Assembly (NCBI RefSeq): GCF_040784915.1
Contig: NZ_CP160797.1
Span: 4,187,767-4,251,766 of the forward strand
Direction of reading: 5' to 3'
Origin: Bacillus vallismortis
GTDB lineage: Bacteria; Bacillota; Bacilli; Bacillales; Bacillaceae
Length of the DNA: 64,000 nucleotides
The position numbers and the translations under genes were made by a program. Of this stretch, positions 1 through 9,169 are shown piece after piece; within the stretch, counting starts at the first letter, position 1, and each line of letters opens with the position of its first letter. The notes under the pieces are model-generated. The model saw only the letters and a list, made by a program, of their open reading frames with translations, ran no database searches and was not told the origin of the DNA.

Positions 1-327
1 AACGATTTTCGCATAATATTCTATGTTAGCCGCTGTCGGCACTGAGTTTGCGATATCTGTCAGATACGAAATGCCACCCACTTCTTCCAGCAGTTCTGTG
101 TTCGCAAGCTCTGACGTAACCGTCACTAGATCAACCGGTTCACCTCGGTCACCGAGCACCAGCATCGCATTATAGATTTTTTGGTGGGACATTCTATAGA
201 AATCATCTGGAATCAATACTTCTGAAGCCAGTGTTAAAGCAGACGGCTGTAAAAAAATAGCGCCTAACACGGCTTGTTCGGCTTCTATATTTTGCGGAGG
301 AAGCCGATCATTTAGAAGGTCTGTCAT
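1..327 (-). CDS. dnaC: Replicative DNA helicase DnaB-type (DnaC), N-terminal part
   Basis: This is the hexameric replicative helicase that unwinds the fork ahead of the polymerase; in Bacillus the gene is called dnaC. Only the first 109 residues are in the window and the rest lies beyond base 1. The protein begins MTDLLNDRLPPQNIEAEQAV and continues with the helical N-terminal domain that binds primase. The ATG at 325-327 is preceded by a GAGAGGA ribosome-binding site. Its place just left of yycD agrees with the subtilis-group order. Identity is secure; completeness cannot be judged. Confidence 0.95.
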   Translation of the reverse strand, partial: MTDLLNDRLPPQNIEAEQAVLGAIFLQPSALTLASEVLIPDDFYRMSHQKIYNAMLVLGDRGEPVDLVTVTSELANTELLEEVGGISYLTDIANSVPTAANIEYYAKIV

Positions 328-496
328 GCTAAGCACCGTCCTCTCATTAAAAAATCTCCAAACTCCATTCTACCATTTCCACAGAAAAAAAATAGAAAAA
401 TTGTCTGTTTCCTGTTTTTTTCAGGTAGCCGATTGGATCGTTTCGGACAGTAACAGGTCGGGAAAGACGAAATAAAACGTGAGGGAGGAATGAAAG

Positions 497-697
497 ATGA
501 TGAAAGAATATGCCGTTACACCCAATGTCGATGCGGATGGCTGGTTTATTAAGGTGGAGAATGTGGCGCCGACAGCTTTGTATACATCTAAAGACGCCGC
601 AATTGAAAAAGCCAAACAGGTGGCAAAAGAAAACAGTCCGGCAAAGCTTGTGATTTATGACAAGTTTAAAAATGTAGAAGAGGAATACTCATATTAA
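497..697 (+). CDS. yycD: Small DUF2188-type protein YycD
   Basis: A 66-residue soluble protein of the DUF2188 type. It has the usual pattern of this small family: a Trp-Phe-Ile-Lys segment near residue 17, then a helix rich in Ala and Lys (AAIEKAKQVAKEN) and a closing strand. Its function is not established. The ATG at 497 follows a GAGGGAGGAA ribosome-binding site, and the gene is divergent from dnaC. A strong hairpin terminator follows directly, so it is probably a single-gene transcript. Confidence 0.85.
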   Translation: MMKEYAVTPNVDADGWFIKVENVAPTALYTSKDAAIEKAKQVAKENSPAKLVIYDKFKNVEEEYSY

Positions 698-702
698 TGA
701 AT

Positions 703-732
703 GAAACCCTTCGCGGCAGCGGGGGGTTTTTA
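703..732 (+). terminator. Rho-independent terminator after yycD
   Basis: An 11-bp stem (AAACCCTTCGC pairing with GCGGGGGGTTT through two G-U pairs) has a four-base loop and a following T tract. It lies a few bases past the yycD stop. Confidence 0.8.
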
Positions 733-743
733 GCGGTATCGCC

Positions 744-947
744 TTATTTCATCCATTGGAAACCTGTGTGCATCATCAGATCCGCCGCTTTTTGATATAG
801 ATCCCACTCCTCGAACGAAGCACATTTCCCCATCAGTTCTTGAAGCTTTAGCCTCACTGCTAAATATTCTTCAAAGGTGACAGCTTTCTCAGTGTCTTTT
901 TGTCGTTCATTCAGCATTTGTTTTAATAATGGCAACTGCGTGTACAT
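744..947 (-). CDS. yyzB: Small protein YyzB
   Basis: A 67-residue protein starting MYTQLPLLKQMLNERQ. I chose the inner ATG at 945-947 because AAGGAGGG lies five bases upstream; a longer frame adds 11 residues without such a site. The sequence looks helical and soluble, with a Cys at about residue 42 and no recognisable catalytic motif. The position between yycD and yycC matches the annotated yyzB of strain 168. Function unknown. Confidence 0.7.
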   Translation of the reverse strand: MYTQLPLLKQMLNERQKDTEKAVTFEEYLAVRLKLQELMGKCASFEEWDLYQKAADLMMHTGFQWMK

Positions 948-1067
948 AGGAACCCTCCTTACCTCTTTTATAACGGGCATTTTCGGATTGCTCTACTCCT
1001 TTGTGACATCTTCTTACGTTTCCCATCTGATTCTTGTACAATGGACAGAAGAGAGGAGGAATCTTTT

Positions 1068-1211
1068 GTGAGACCTTTGCAAATTTCTGCTGAAACTGCA
1101 CAAAAGCTTGCAGAGTCCTTGAATCTGCCGCTTGAACAGATCATGCATATGCCTCAGCATATCCTGCTTGCCAAATTGGCCGAATTGCAGAAAGAAGAAG
1201 AACAATCGTAG
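1068..1211 (+). CDS. yycC: Small protein YycC
   Basis: A 47-residue protein (MRPLQISAET...QKEEEQS). The frame opens with GTG at 1068, spaced correctly after GAGAGGAGGAA. An in-frame ATG at 1041 would add nine residues but has no ribosome-binding site. The protein is predicted to be mostly helical with an acidic tail. It corresponds in place and size to YycC of B. subtilis, whose function is unknown. It stands 72 bases upstream of yycB. Confidence 0.75.
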   Translation: MRPLQISAETAQKLAESLNLPLEQIMHMPQHILLAKLAELQKEEEQS

Positions 1212-1283
1212 CATTCGTTCGCATACTTGCTGATATCTTATGGAATTATATTTAGTATATGTTAGAAAGAAGGAGTAACTGCT

Positions 1284-2486
1284 TTGCCAAAACACAAAAA
1301 CATCCAATCTTTTTGGCTGATCATCGGCATTATCTTTATCGCCTTTAACTTGAGACCAGCGATCACTTCAGTTGGTCCGGTCATCAGCTCAATCAGGGCA
1401 GATCTTCATATGTCGAATGGGACAGCCGGATTTTTAACAGCGCTGCCGCTGCTTTCGTTTGCGGTTCTTTCTCCGCTTGCGCCTAAGTTTGGACAGCGGC
1501 TTGGAAATGAACGGACCTTATGGCTCGGCCTTCTGATATTATTGATCGGGATTTTGCTTCGTTCTGCCGGCTTGATCTCGGCCTTATTTGCCGGAACGGC
1601 ATTAATCGGCATCGGCATTGCCATCGGAAACGTTCTGCTCCCAAGCTTAATTAAGCATAAATACCCTGAAAAATCAGGAATCATGATCAGCTTATATACC
1701 ACCTCAATGTGTATATTCGCCGCTTTAGCGTCAGGTGTCAGTGTACCTCTGGCAGCACAAATGGAGGGCGGATGGAAACAGGCCTTTCTCTTATGGGGCG
1801 GTTTAGCTTTCCTTGCATTGCTAATCTGGATTCCTCAGCTGCGCCACCGGGATACGGCAAACAAGGCGGTAAAGCTACAAACCAGTTCCATTTGGGCTTC
1901 CAAAATGGCATGGCATGTCACCATTTTTATGGGACTGCAATCCTTTTTATTTTACAGCAGCATCGCATGGTTTCCCGAAATTCTCCGTTCACACGGGATT
2001 GATACGTCAACAGCCGGATGGATGGTGTCACTCATGCAATTTGCGAGTCTGCCTTCCACGTTTCTGACACCTGTTTTCGCAGATCGCTTGAAACACCAGC
2101 GCGGCATTGTTGCGGGGCTGACTGCCGTTTATCTCATCGGACTATGCGGATTGCTGGCGGGCGGCAGCCATATCCTGCTTGCCGTCTGGATGATCATCAT
2201 CGGTATCGGACAAGGCTCCAGCATTAGTCTGGCGCTCACTTTGATTGGTCTCCGCAGTGAAAATGCCCAGCAGGCCGCCGCGCTGTCAGGCATGTCTCAG
2301 TCGTTCGGCTACCTGCTTGCAGCCGTCGGGCCAATCTTTGTCGGCTATCTCTTTGACCAGACGCATTCATGGACAATGCCGCTTGTCCTTCTCATTGCCG
2401 CCCTGATCACAATGGGAGCAGCCGGGCTGGGAGCCGGTCGGGATCAATACATTCTTCAGCCAGAGAAACAAAGAAATTCAGCCTAA
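1284..2486 (+). CDS. yycB: MFS transporter YycB, CynX/NimT type
   Basis: A 400-residue integral membrane protein with about 12 hydrophobic segments, of the major facilitator superfamily and closest in type to CynX/NimT (cyanate or nitroimidazole) carriers. The N terminus shows the family pattern FNLRPAITSVGP. Translation starts at TTG 1284, spaced after AGAAGGAG. The length is close to that of YycB of strain 168. The substrate is unknown. A hairpin terminator follows the stop. Transport class is well supported by topology; substrate cannot be inferred. Confidence 0.88.
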   Translation: MPKHKNIQSFWLIIGIIFIAFNLRPAITSVGPVISSIRADLHMSNGTAGFLTALPLLSFAVLSPLAPKFGQRLGNERTLWLGLLILLIGILLRSAGLISALFAGTALIGIGIAIGNVLLPSLIKHKYPEKSGIMISLYTTSMCIFAALASGVSVPLAAQMEGGWKQAFLLWGGLAFLALLIWIPQLRHRDTANKAVKLQTSSIWASKMAWHVTIFMGLQSFLFYSSIAWFPEILRSHGIDTSTAGWMVSLMQFASLPSTFLTPVFADRLKHQRGIVAGLTAVYLIGLCGLLAGGSHILLAVWMIIIGIGQGSSISLALTLIGLRSENAQQAAALSGMSQSFGYLLAAVGPIFVGYLFDQTHSWTMPLVLLIAALITMGAAGLGAGRDQYILQPEKQRNSA

Positions 2487-2514
2487 AAAGCGGGGAAGAT
2501 CTCTCCGCTTTTTT
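2485..2514 (+). terminator. Terminator after yycB
   Basis: Stem AAAAAGCGG / CCGCTTTTTT with an 11-base loop, directly after the yycB stop, ending in a T run. Confidence 0.8.
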
Positions 2515-2602
2515 CCATGAAATTCTTTGAATAGTTATGGTTTATTCATAAGTTTTTCATATTTGTTTTTTACAATTAGACACCATAAAGAGGTGAAAAA
2601 CG

Positions 2603-4699
2603 ATGAAAAACAAACGATTCGACTTTATCCTTATTCTCATTTTGCTTGCAGCGGCTTTTCTAAATACGTATAACATTTGGCAGGATGACACAGCGAACCA
2701 ATACTATTTGGCGGCTGTGAAAAGCATGACGCTAAGCTTCCACAATTTCTTCTATGCGTCTTTTGACCCTTCCGGATTTGTAACAGTGGATAAACCGCCT
2801 GTTGTTTTATGGGTTCAAACGATTTTCGCACTGGTTTTCGGCGTTCACACGTGGAGTGTAATCATGCCTCAGGCTCTCGCCGGAGTTGGATCTGTATACC
2901 TTATCTACAGAATGATCAAACCGGCCTTTGGAATTGGAGCGGCCCGCATTGCCGCACTTGTCATGGCACTGACGCCTATTGCAGCAGCCGTCAGCCGAAC
3001 AAACAACATTGACAGCATGCTTGTCTTTACCTTATTGCTCGGTTCAGCTTGCCTGCTTCGGGCAGTAAAGCAAGGCAAACTGCTTTGGCTGTTGACGGCA
3101 TTTGCCCTGATTGGACTCGCCTTTAATATGAAAATGATGCAAGCGTTTATGGTATTGCCTGCATTTGTGTTATTCTACCTGATTGCATCTCGGGTTTCTC
3201 TGAAGAAAAAAATCGGCTCTCTGATTCTGTCTCTCATCCTTCTGACAAGCCTTTCGCTCTCATGGGCAGTTGTGGTCGATTCAGCCTCATCTACCAGCCG
3301 CCCGTATGTCGGAAGCAGCCAGACCAACTCAGTGTTAGAACTGGCCTTCGGTTACAACGGCACAGAGCGTCTGTTAGGACAAACCACTGGTCTTGCAAAG
3401 GGTGATACAATTGCCGCCGGCGGTAACACGCAGAATCATAACACCATGCAAACGCCAAACGGAAGCGGATCATTTTCCTCTCAGGACGGAACCAGCAAAA
3501 CTGACGGAAGTGTCAGCAATCAAAACGATAACCAATCATTCCAGAACAACTCACAGGCACCTCAGCCGCCCAGCGGACAGACCGGCGCTTCCAATGGAGG
3601 CGGTGGCACACCTCCAACAAGAGGTAACGGACCTGGAAACGGAGGACCTGGCGGTGGCGGCGGAACAAGCATGACTATGTTCGGCACCGGCGATGCAGGA
3701 CCGCTTCGTCTCTTCCAATCGGCGCTTTCCGGCCAAATCAGTTGGATGCTTCCATTCGCATTGATCGGATTGCTGGGCGGAATCGTCAGCTGGTACCGTG
3801 ATCGCCGCGGACAAGCAGCTGAAATGAAAGAAACGATCTTCTGGACAGCTTGGCTCGTTCCTGTGGCTGGTTTCTTCAGCGTCGCAGGATTCTTCCACCA
3901 GTATTATTTGATCATGCTGGCACCGCCGATTGCCGCACTTTCCGGCATTGGCTGGTATACGATGTACCGTTTATACAAAAACAATAAAGACTGGGCCAGC
4001 TGCCTGCTGCCCGCAGCCGTTCTGATCACAGCCGCGTTTCAGGTTTATATTCTGAGCGCTTATACAAGCCAAATCGGCAGTGTATGGATGTATGTACTGG
4101 GACTATTAGGATTTGGCGTCACTCTTGCGCTTCTGATGCTTAAACGCAGCCATCCGTTCAGCAAGCAGCTGACCATCATCAGCCTATGCGTTCTGCTGCT
4201 CGCACCGGTCTACTGGTCAGCAACACCGCTTCTATACGGAGGCAACAGCGTCCTTCCGGAATCGGGTCCGCAGCTCAAAAGTTCAGCAAACGGCGGGAGC
4301 ATGTTCTCCTCAGAGGTCGACACCGCACTCCTGTCCTATCTGAGAAAGCATAATACCGGTGAAGAGTATTTATTCGCTACTTTGACAACCGTAACAGCTG
4401 CGCCATACATCATTAATGAAAATGAATCTGTTATGGCAATGGGCGGATTTAACGGCACAGATCCTATTCTGACTGTTTCCGAACTGAAAAAACTGGTCAA
4501 AGAAGGAAAAGTGAAATACTTCCTTCTGTCAGAAAATAACTCAGGCAACAGCGATCTTGTTTCCTGGATTAAGAAAACCGGAAAAGAAATATCATCTTAC
4601 GAGTACAGCAGTTCCTCCAGCGGCACAAACAGCAGTCATCAAGGCATGAGAGGAGGACCTGGCGGTGAAAGCCAGCAAACTCTTTATCTTGTGGAATAA
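2603..4699 (+). CDS. yycA: Putative GT39/ArnT-like glycosyltransferase YycA
   Basis: A 698-residue multi-pass membrane protein of the dolichyl-phosphate-mannose/ArnT glycosyltransferase superfamily. The first 230 residues hold several transmembrane helices with the catalytic-loop signature near QDDTANQYY and KPP. Residues about 270-355 form a low-complexity Ser/Gln/Asn/Gly-rich loop, followed by more helices and a soluble C-terminal domain with another Ser/Gly-rich stretch. Such enzymes transfer sugars from polyprenyl-phosphate donors on the outer face of the membrane; donor and acceptor are unknown here. ATG at 2603 follows AGAGGTG. Confidence 0.85.
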   Translation: MKNKRFDFILILILLAAAFLNTYNIWQDDTANQYYLAAVKSMTLSFHNFFYASFDPSGFVTVDKPPVVLWVQTIFALVFGVHTWSVIMPQALAGVGSVYLIYRMIKPAFGIGAARIAALVMALTPIAAAVSRTNNIDSMLVFTLLLGSACLLRAVKQGKLLWLLTAFALIGLAFNMKMMQAFMVLPAFVLFYLIASRVSLKKKIGSLILSLILLTSLSLSWAVVVDSASSTSRPYVGSSQTNSVLELAFGYNGTERLLGQTTGLAKGDTIAAGGNTQNHNTMQTPNGSGSFSSQDGTSKTDGSVSNQNDNQSFQNNSQAPQPPSGQTGASNGGGGTPPTRGNGPGNGGPGGGGGTSMTMFGTGDAGPLRLFQSALSGQISWMLPFALIGLLGGIVSWYRDRRGQAAEMKETIFWTAWLVPVAGFFSVAGFFHQYYLIMLAPPIAALSGIGWYTMYRLYKNNKDWASCLLPAAVLITAAFQVYILSAYTSQIGSVWMYVLGLLGFGVTLALLMLKRSHPFSKQLTIISLCVLLLAPVYWSATPLLYGGNSVLPESGPQLKSSANGGSMFSSEVDTALLSYLRKHNTGEEYLFATLTTVTAAPYIINENESVMAMGGFNGTDPILTVSELKKLVKEGKVKYFLLSENNSGNSDLVSWIKKTGKEISSYEYSSSSSGTNSSHQGMRGGPGGESQQTLYLVE

Positions 4700-4701
4700 A
4701 T

Positions 4702-4738
4702 AAAAAAAGAGGCTTGGATTGCTCCAAGCCTTCTTTTC
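4702..4738. terminator. Bidirectional terminator between yycA and rplI
   Basis: An 8-bp perfect stem (GGCTTGGA / TCCAAGCC) is flanked by an A run on the left and a T-rich run on the right, so it can serve the converging yycA and rplI transcripts. Confidence 0.8.
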
Positions 4739-4746
4739 TATTTCTA

Positions 4747-5196
4747 TTAAGCTTCTTCTTTCACATGTACCTTCAACACAGCCTGCACCTCAGGATGCAG
4801 CTTCACAGGCACGTTTGTATATCCTAACGCACGAATGCCGTCCGGCAAGTCAAGTTTCCGCTTATCTACTTTAATCTTATGGTCTTTTTGGAGCTGTGCA
4901 GTAATTTGTTTACTTGTTACAGAACCGAATAAACGGCCGCCTTCACCTGATTTCGCGCTGAGCTCAACAGTCAGTTTTTCTAAAGTCTCTTTTAAGTTCT
5001 TTGCCTGCTCAAGCTCGGCGATGGCTTCTTTTTTCTCTTTCTGCTTTTGTCCGTTTAGCACGCTGATGTTTGACGCGTTCGCTTCCACCGCGAGGCCTTT
5101 TTTAATCAGAAAGTTTTGCGCATATCCGTCTGCTACGTTTTTGACTTCGCCTTTTTTTCCTTTTCCTTTTACATCTTGTAAGAAAATAACCTTCAT
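4747..5196 (-). CDS. rplI: Ribosomal protein bL9
   Basis: A 149-residue bL9 protein, the usual length. The N-terminal signature [21 protein letters not shown] is the rRNA-binding domain, followed by the long connecting helix (about 41-75) and the C-terminal domain ending in a short acidic tail. The start overlaps the gdpP stop by four bases, so the two are translationally coupled in the yybS-gdpP-rplI operon. The operon is likely read from the right. Confidence 0.97.
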   Translation of the reverse strand: MKVIFLQDVKGKGKKGEVKNVADGYAQNFLIKKGLAVEANASNISVLNGQKQKEKKEAIAELEQAKNLKETLEKLTVELSAKSGEGGRLFGSVTSKQITAQLQKDHKIKVDKRKLDLPDGIRALGYTNVPVKLHPEVQAVLKVHVKEEA

Positions 5197-7172
5197 CTCT
5201 GTACGCCTCCCTCAAAATACTCATCTATGGCGTGCTTCAGCCGCTTCAGCGCTTCTGTTACTGAAATGCCGGACAGCTGAGTCGCCGCATTTGTTAAATG
5301 TCCTCCGCCTTCCAGCGCCTCCATGATGATCTGAACATTGACCTCGCCAAGTGACCGCGCACTGATACAAACGGTTTGTTCATCCCGTCTCGCCACCGCA
5401 AATGAAGCCTCAACCTCACTCATAGAGAGCAGCGAATCAGCCGCCTGCGCAACCAGCACTTGATCGAAGTATTCCTCCTCATTTTCAGGAAGAGAAGCAA
5501 TCGCAATGTTCTCTTTATAAAGGACCGTATGCTGGATCAGCTTCGCCCGTTTAATATAGGAATCAACGGTTTCTTTCAGGAACTTCTGCACAAGCACCGT
5601 ATCGGCGCCTTTTGCCCTTAAATAAGAAGCAGCATCAAAAGTCCGCGATCCTGTGCGGAGAGAAAAGCTCTTTGTATCCACTATTATACCAGCTAATAGG
5701 GCTGTTGCTTCAATCATATTGATTTTTAAGCGCTTCGGCTGATATTCAAGCAGCTCTGTCACCAATTCAGCTGTCGAAGAAGCGTACGGCTCCATATAAA
5801 CGAGCAGCGGATCTCTGATAAACTCCTCACCCCTGCGGTGATGGTCGATGACCACGACATGTTCAATTTTATTGACCAGCCGTTCCTCCATGACAAGTGA
5901 CGGCTTATGTGTATCAACGATCACAAGCAGCGTGTCATCATTGGAAATCTCCATCGCTTCTTCAGGGGTAATAAACCTTGACCACAGCTCTTCATATTTT
6001 TTGATTTCTTCAATCAAACGCTGGACACTTGATCCGATTTGGTTTGGATCAATGACGATAAAACCGTCTTTGTTATTTGCCTGAGCCACCTTTAAAATTC
6101 CGATCGCTGCGCCGATAGAATCCATGTCAGGAAATTTATGACCCATGATAATCACATTGCTGCTTTCAGAGACGATTTCCTTTAAGGCATGGGAAATGAC
6201 ACGGGCCCGCACCCTTGTTCGTTTCTCCATCGGGTTTGTTTTACCTCCGTAAAACTTCACCTTGCCGTTCGGCAGCTTAATGGCTACTTGGTCTCCGCCG
6301 CGTCCCAGCGCTAAATCCAAGCTGGATTGCGCCAAATCGCCAAGTTCTTTCAGCGAGGAGACTGAAGCCCCGACACCAACACTTAACGTCAGCGCAACGC
6401 CGTCGAATGAGGTTTTTTCCCGTACCTCATCAAGAATTGAAAACTTCGAATTTTCGAGTTCAGTTAAGATGTGTTCATTAAGTACAGCAATAAAGCGTTC
6501 TGAAGACGTCCTTTTCAGGAAGATCCCGTACTCCTGCGCCCAAGCGTTCAGCAAAGATGTCACCTGGCTGTTCATTGTGCTTCTCGTCTGGTCATCCAAC
6601 CCTTGTGTCACATCATCATAATTATCAAGGAAAATATACGCCAGCACGGTTCTTTCGTTTTCATAAAGCTTTTCAATCTGGATTTGTTCCGTTACATCAA
6701 AGAAATACAACAGGCGCTCATCCCGTTTGATGACAACCTTAAACTTACGGTCATTCAATGTAACCGTTTCCGATTCCACCTCTTGTTTGATGAGCGGCAC
6801 AACCGATTCACAGGTATCGTAAAGTGATCTCCCCACTAATGTGCTTTCATTAAAGCAAGAAGAAAGGAACGGATTTGCCCATTCTATATAATATTGATCA
6901 TTAAAAAGCATGATGCCGATCGGCATTTCCATCAATGCCTCTTCACCGACTTTTTTCAACCTGTAGGATAACGTAGAAATATAATCATCAATCTCTTGTC
7001 GAATAAGAGAATCAGCGCGTTTAATAAAAAACAAAATAACTGCAAGCAACAGCACTTCGACGGTTCCTAATATCCAGTTAAAATAAAAGCTGATGAGGAT
7101 TGCAATGATTGACAGAGCAATCATTGCATAGATGGGATACCGAAACAGCGGTTTTTCATAAAAGCTTGGCAT
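5193..7172 (-). CDS. gdpP: Cyclic-di-AMP phosphodiesterase GdpP (YybT)
   Basis: A 659-residue membrane enzyme that hydrolyses c-di-AMP, lowering this second messenger and so affecting wall stress and potassium balance. Two hydrophobic helices lie within the first 55 residues, then a PAS-like domain, a degenerate GGDEF domain (about 170-310) and a DHH/DHHA1 hydrolase. The latter shows [15 protein letters not shown] and the DHH of [11 protein letters not shown], both metal-binding motifs. I start at ATG 7172 because GGGGAGTG is correctly spaced for it; a GTG nine bases earlier is possible. Confidence 0.95.
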   Translation of the reverse strand: MPSFYEKPLFRYPIYAMIALSIIAILISFYFNWILGTVEVLLLAVILFFIKRADSLIRQEIDDYISTLSYRLKKVGEEALMEMPIGIMLFNDQYYIEWANPFLSSCFNESTLVGRSLYDTCESVVPLIKQEVESETVTLNDRKFKVVIKRDERLLYFFDVTEQIQIEKLYENERTVLAYIFLDNYDDVTQGLDDQTRSTMNSQVTSLLNAWAQEYGIFLKRTSSERFIAVLNEHILTELENSKFSILDEVREKTSFDGVALTLSVGVGASVSSLKELGDLAQSSLDLALGRGGDQVAIKLPNGKVKFYGGKTNPMEKRTRVRARVISHALKEIVSESSNVIIMGHKFPDMDSIGAAIGILKVAQANNKDGFIVIDPNQIGSSVQRLIEEIKKYEELWSRFITPEEAMEISNDDTLLVIVDTHKPSLVMEERLVNKIEHVVVIDHHRRGEEFIRDPLLVYMEPYASSTAELVTELLEYQPKRLKINMIEATALLAGIIVDTKSFSLRTGSRTFDAASYLRAKGADTVLVQKFLKETVDSYIKRAKLIQHTVLYKENIAIASLPENEEEYFDQVLVAQAADSLLSMSEVEASFAVARRDEQTVCISARSLGEVNVQIIMEALEGGGHLTNAATQLSGISVTEALKRLKHAIDEYFEGGVQR

Positions 7173-7208
7173 TTCTATCACTCCCCACCATGTGAGTAAA
7201 ACTCATGT

Positions 7209-8138
7209 TCATTTCACCTTATTCCTTATATTAAAGCCTATATCTATAACGCCTAAAATGCGAATCGCTGCCATAAAAATCGGATGCACGAGCCCAAGAA
7301 CCACTGCAATCACAGCCACAGCCTTCGGATATTGTTTTTTATGGCAATAGAAAAAGATAAATGATAAACCTTGGATGAAAATAAGAAACCCGAGTATAAA
7401 CTCCCCATTTAAAGCGATAGAGTACAGCATTTGGCCCTTTTCTAAAGGCAAAAATGAAAGCAACACAATCATTAAATACAGCACTACAACACTTTGCGGA
7501 AACTTCAACTCTCTAAAAGGCTTTAGATTAGGAATATCGGGGGAGAATCGCCTTAAGAGCGGCTTAGCGATAAGGTAACTGAGGAAAGAAAAAAGAGCTC
7601 CTACCATCACAATAGCTGTTGGAAAAAGATATTGAACGATACCCAATTGTTCTTCCATCAGTTTCAATTGCTTGTCAAGCTGTTCAGCATTGCCCGACTG
7701 CTTCACTACCGTTTCTACCATATCAAGAGACTGCCGGTATTGTGTCATTGCTTCATCAATGATATTGATACCCAAAAACTGAATGCTTATCACAAAATAG
7801 AAGACAATACTAAGCATATAAATAAGGGCGCCCGAAATGATCGCGTTCCCGGGTTCTTTCTTTTTGAAAAAGTGCCCCATGGCAATGCCGGCGCAAGCTG
7901 ACATAAAAGCTAAAATAAGTCCGTTAAAGGACCCGACAATAAAAACAACCGGAAGACTGACAGCGCCCATCCATATTCCCAATTTGAATCCATGTCTAAT
8001 CGTATACAGGATCATGGGCAGTGGCAGTGCAAAAAACAAAATTGTTCCGATCACAGGTACATATACGACCAAAAGCGTGATGATCGCAAACAGACTGATT
8101 AAAACAGCGCCTTCCATTAAAGCTCTCGTTTGTTTCAC
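7209..8138 (-). CDS. yybS: DUF2232 multi-pass membrane protein YybS
   Basis: A 309-residue membrane protein with about eight hydrophobic segments and one hydrophilic loop around residues 130-170. It belongs to the DUF2232 group, which often sits beside gdpP and rplI in Firmicutes. There are no catalytic motifs that I recognise. The ATG at 8138 follows a GAGGTGAC site. It is the first gene of the yybS-gdpP-rplI operon, 36 bases ahead of the gdpP start. Function unknown; a link to c-di-AMP or envelope stress is only an inference from context. Confidence 0.88.
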   Translation of the reverse strand: MKQTRALMEGAVLISLFAIITLLVVYVPVIGTILFFALPLPMILYTIRHGFKLGIWMGAVSLPVVFIVGSFNGLILAFMSACAGIAMGHFFKKKEPGNAIISGALIYMLSIVFYFVISIQFLGINIIDEAMTQYRQSLDMVETVVKQSGNAEQLDKQLKLMEEQLGIVQYLFPTAIVMVGALFSFLSYLIAKPLLRRFSPDIPNLKPFRELKFPQSVVVLYLMIVLLSFLPLEKGQMLYSIALNGEFILGFLIFIQGLSFIFFYCHKKQYPKAVAVIAVVLGLVHPIFMAAIRILGVIDIGFNIRNKVK

Positions 8139-8173
8139 TTAGTCACCTCGTATCATCCTTAAAACACGAATAG

Positions 8174-8204
8174 AAAAGAGCAGCATAAACGACTGCTCTT
8201 TTTT
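8174..8204 (-). terminator. Hairpin upstream of yybS
   Basis: Stem AAAAGAGCAG / CTGCTCTTTT with T-rich sequence on both sides. It lies between the small 8,363-8,512 gene and yybS and could act in either direction. Confidence 0.6.
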
Positions 8205-8303
8205 CATCGTTGCAACATGCTTGCATCGAATGTTTTAATATCTTCTCTACATTTTACTTTTATATTTTAACATAAGTCCAAATCGCAAGTAAAATGACGC
8301 TGA

Positions 8304-8319
8304 TGTTTCATGTGAAACA
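8304..8319. promoter_or_regulatory. parS: parS-like ParB/Spo0J binding site near cotF
   Basis: TGTTTCATGTGAAACA differs at one position from the symmetrical parS sequence TGTTTCACGTGAAACA. My memory is that one of the origin-proximal parS sites of B. subtilis lies next to cotF, which agrees with this place. It would load Spo0J clamps and help condensin loading and origin segregation. Confidence 0.75.
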
Positions 8320-8325
8320 TTGCAA

Positions 8326-8354
8326 ATGAAAAGACATTCTTTGAAAAGAATGCC
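8326..8354 (-). terminator. Terminator of the small membrane-protein gene
   Basis: On the minus strand GGCATTCTT pairs imperfectly with AAAGAATGTC, followed by TTTTCATTT. It lies just past the stop of the 49-residue gene at 8363-8512. Confidence 0.55.
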
Positions 8355-8362
8355 CATCACGA

Positions 8363-8512
8363 TTAATGTTTATCATCCATAAAGCCAGAAGATTCCTTGT
8401 TTTTCTTTTTCGTTTTTCTGACATACATAAAGATCAAGATCACCAGTAAAAGGGTTGTTGCCTGCAGAACGCCGCTGCTAAACAAGAAAAAATTCCTTAT
8501 CATGTCCCACAT
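8363..8512 (-). CDS. Small single-pass membrane protein (49 aa)
   Basis: Read from the sequence: MWDMIRNFFLFSSGVLQATT, then a hydrophobic stretch (LLLVILIFMYV, about residues 21-31) and a basic then acidic tail RKTKKKNKESSGFMDDKH. This is the arrangement of a one-helix membrane protein with a cytoplasmic basic tail. The ATG at 8510-8512 follows ATGAGGTGAAACAC, a good ribosome-binding site, and a hairpin follows the stop. I do not recognise a family. The coding potential and flanking signals make it a likely real gene. Confidence 0.6.
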   Translation of the reverse strand: MWDMIRNFFLFSSGVLQATTLLLVILIFMYVRKTKKKNKESSGFMDDKH

Positions 8513-8655
8513 GTGTTTCACCTCATTTGCATGTTCTCAACCCGTATCCTATATAAGGTGAATTTCCCGTTTTAAAAACTTCAAAACATCATGAACAACA
8601 TTGAGCGTTGGGCATATGCTGATATGGAATCTCATTGATAAAGGAGAATTGTTAC

Positions 8656-9138
8656 ATGGATGAACGCAGAACATTGGCTTGGCATGAGACATTAGAGTTG
8701 CATGAGCTGGTCGCTTTTCAGGCAATCGGACTCATTAAACTGAAGAAAATGATAAAAGAAGTAAAAGACCCTCAGCTTAAACAGCTTTATGCCGTATCCA
8801 TACAAGCCATTGAGCAAAATTTAAGAGAGCTTCTCCAGTTCTTCCCTCAGGCACCGATGCCTCGTGAAGACGAAGAGGAACGTGCGGATAACCCATTCTA
8901 CAGCGGCGACTTGCTTGTTCTTGCCAAAACATCTGTCCGCAACTACGCCATTGCCATCACTGAAACAGCGACACCTCAATTAAGAAACGTGCTTGTCAAA
9001 CAGCTGAATGCAGCCATTAAATGGCATGCGCAAATATTCCAATACATGTATCAGCGCGGATACTATCCAGCTTACAACCTTTCTGAACTATTGAAAAATG
9101 ATGTCAGAAACGCCAACAAAGCCCTTTCAATGAAATAA
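8656..9138 (+). CDS. cotF: Spore coat protein CotF
   Basis: A 160-residue inner spore coat protein starting [20 protein letters not shown]. In B. subtilis the precursor is cut to two small coat polypeptides. The helical His/Glu-rich fold ([23 protein letters not shown]) is typical of the CotF/ferritin-like coat family. I chose ATG 8656 because AAGGAGAA is well placed; an ORF seven codons longer lacks one. A CATATGCTGA-like stretch at about 8613-8622 could be a sigma-K minus-10, which is only suggestive. Confidence 0.93.
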   Translation: MDERRTLAWHETLELHELVAFQAIGLIKLKKMIKEVKDPQLKQLYAVSIQAIEQNLRELLQFFPQAPMPREDEEERADNPFYSGDLLVLAKTSVRNYAIAITETATPQLRNVLVKQLNAAIKWHAQIFQYMYQRGYYPAYNLSELLKNDVRNANKALSMK

Positions 9139-9142
9139 AACA

Positions 9143-9169
9143 AGCAGCAAAGGAGTTCCCTTTGCTGCT
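9143..9169. terminator. Shared terminator of cotF and yybR
   Basis: A perfect stem AGCAGCAAAGG / CCTTTGCTGCT closes a short loop between the convergent genes cotF and yybR. Confidence 0.75.

Noticed and set aside
3393..3674. Possible frameshift or second gene in the Gly/Ser-rich part of yycA
   Set aside because: The low-complexity loop stays in the yycA frame and is typical of this protein; alternative frames have no initiation signal.
4835..5326. 163-codon plus-strand frame opposite rplI
   Set aside because: It is a shadow of rplI and the end of gdpP, has no ribosome-binding site and no family resemblance.
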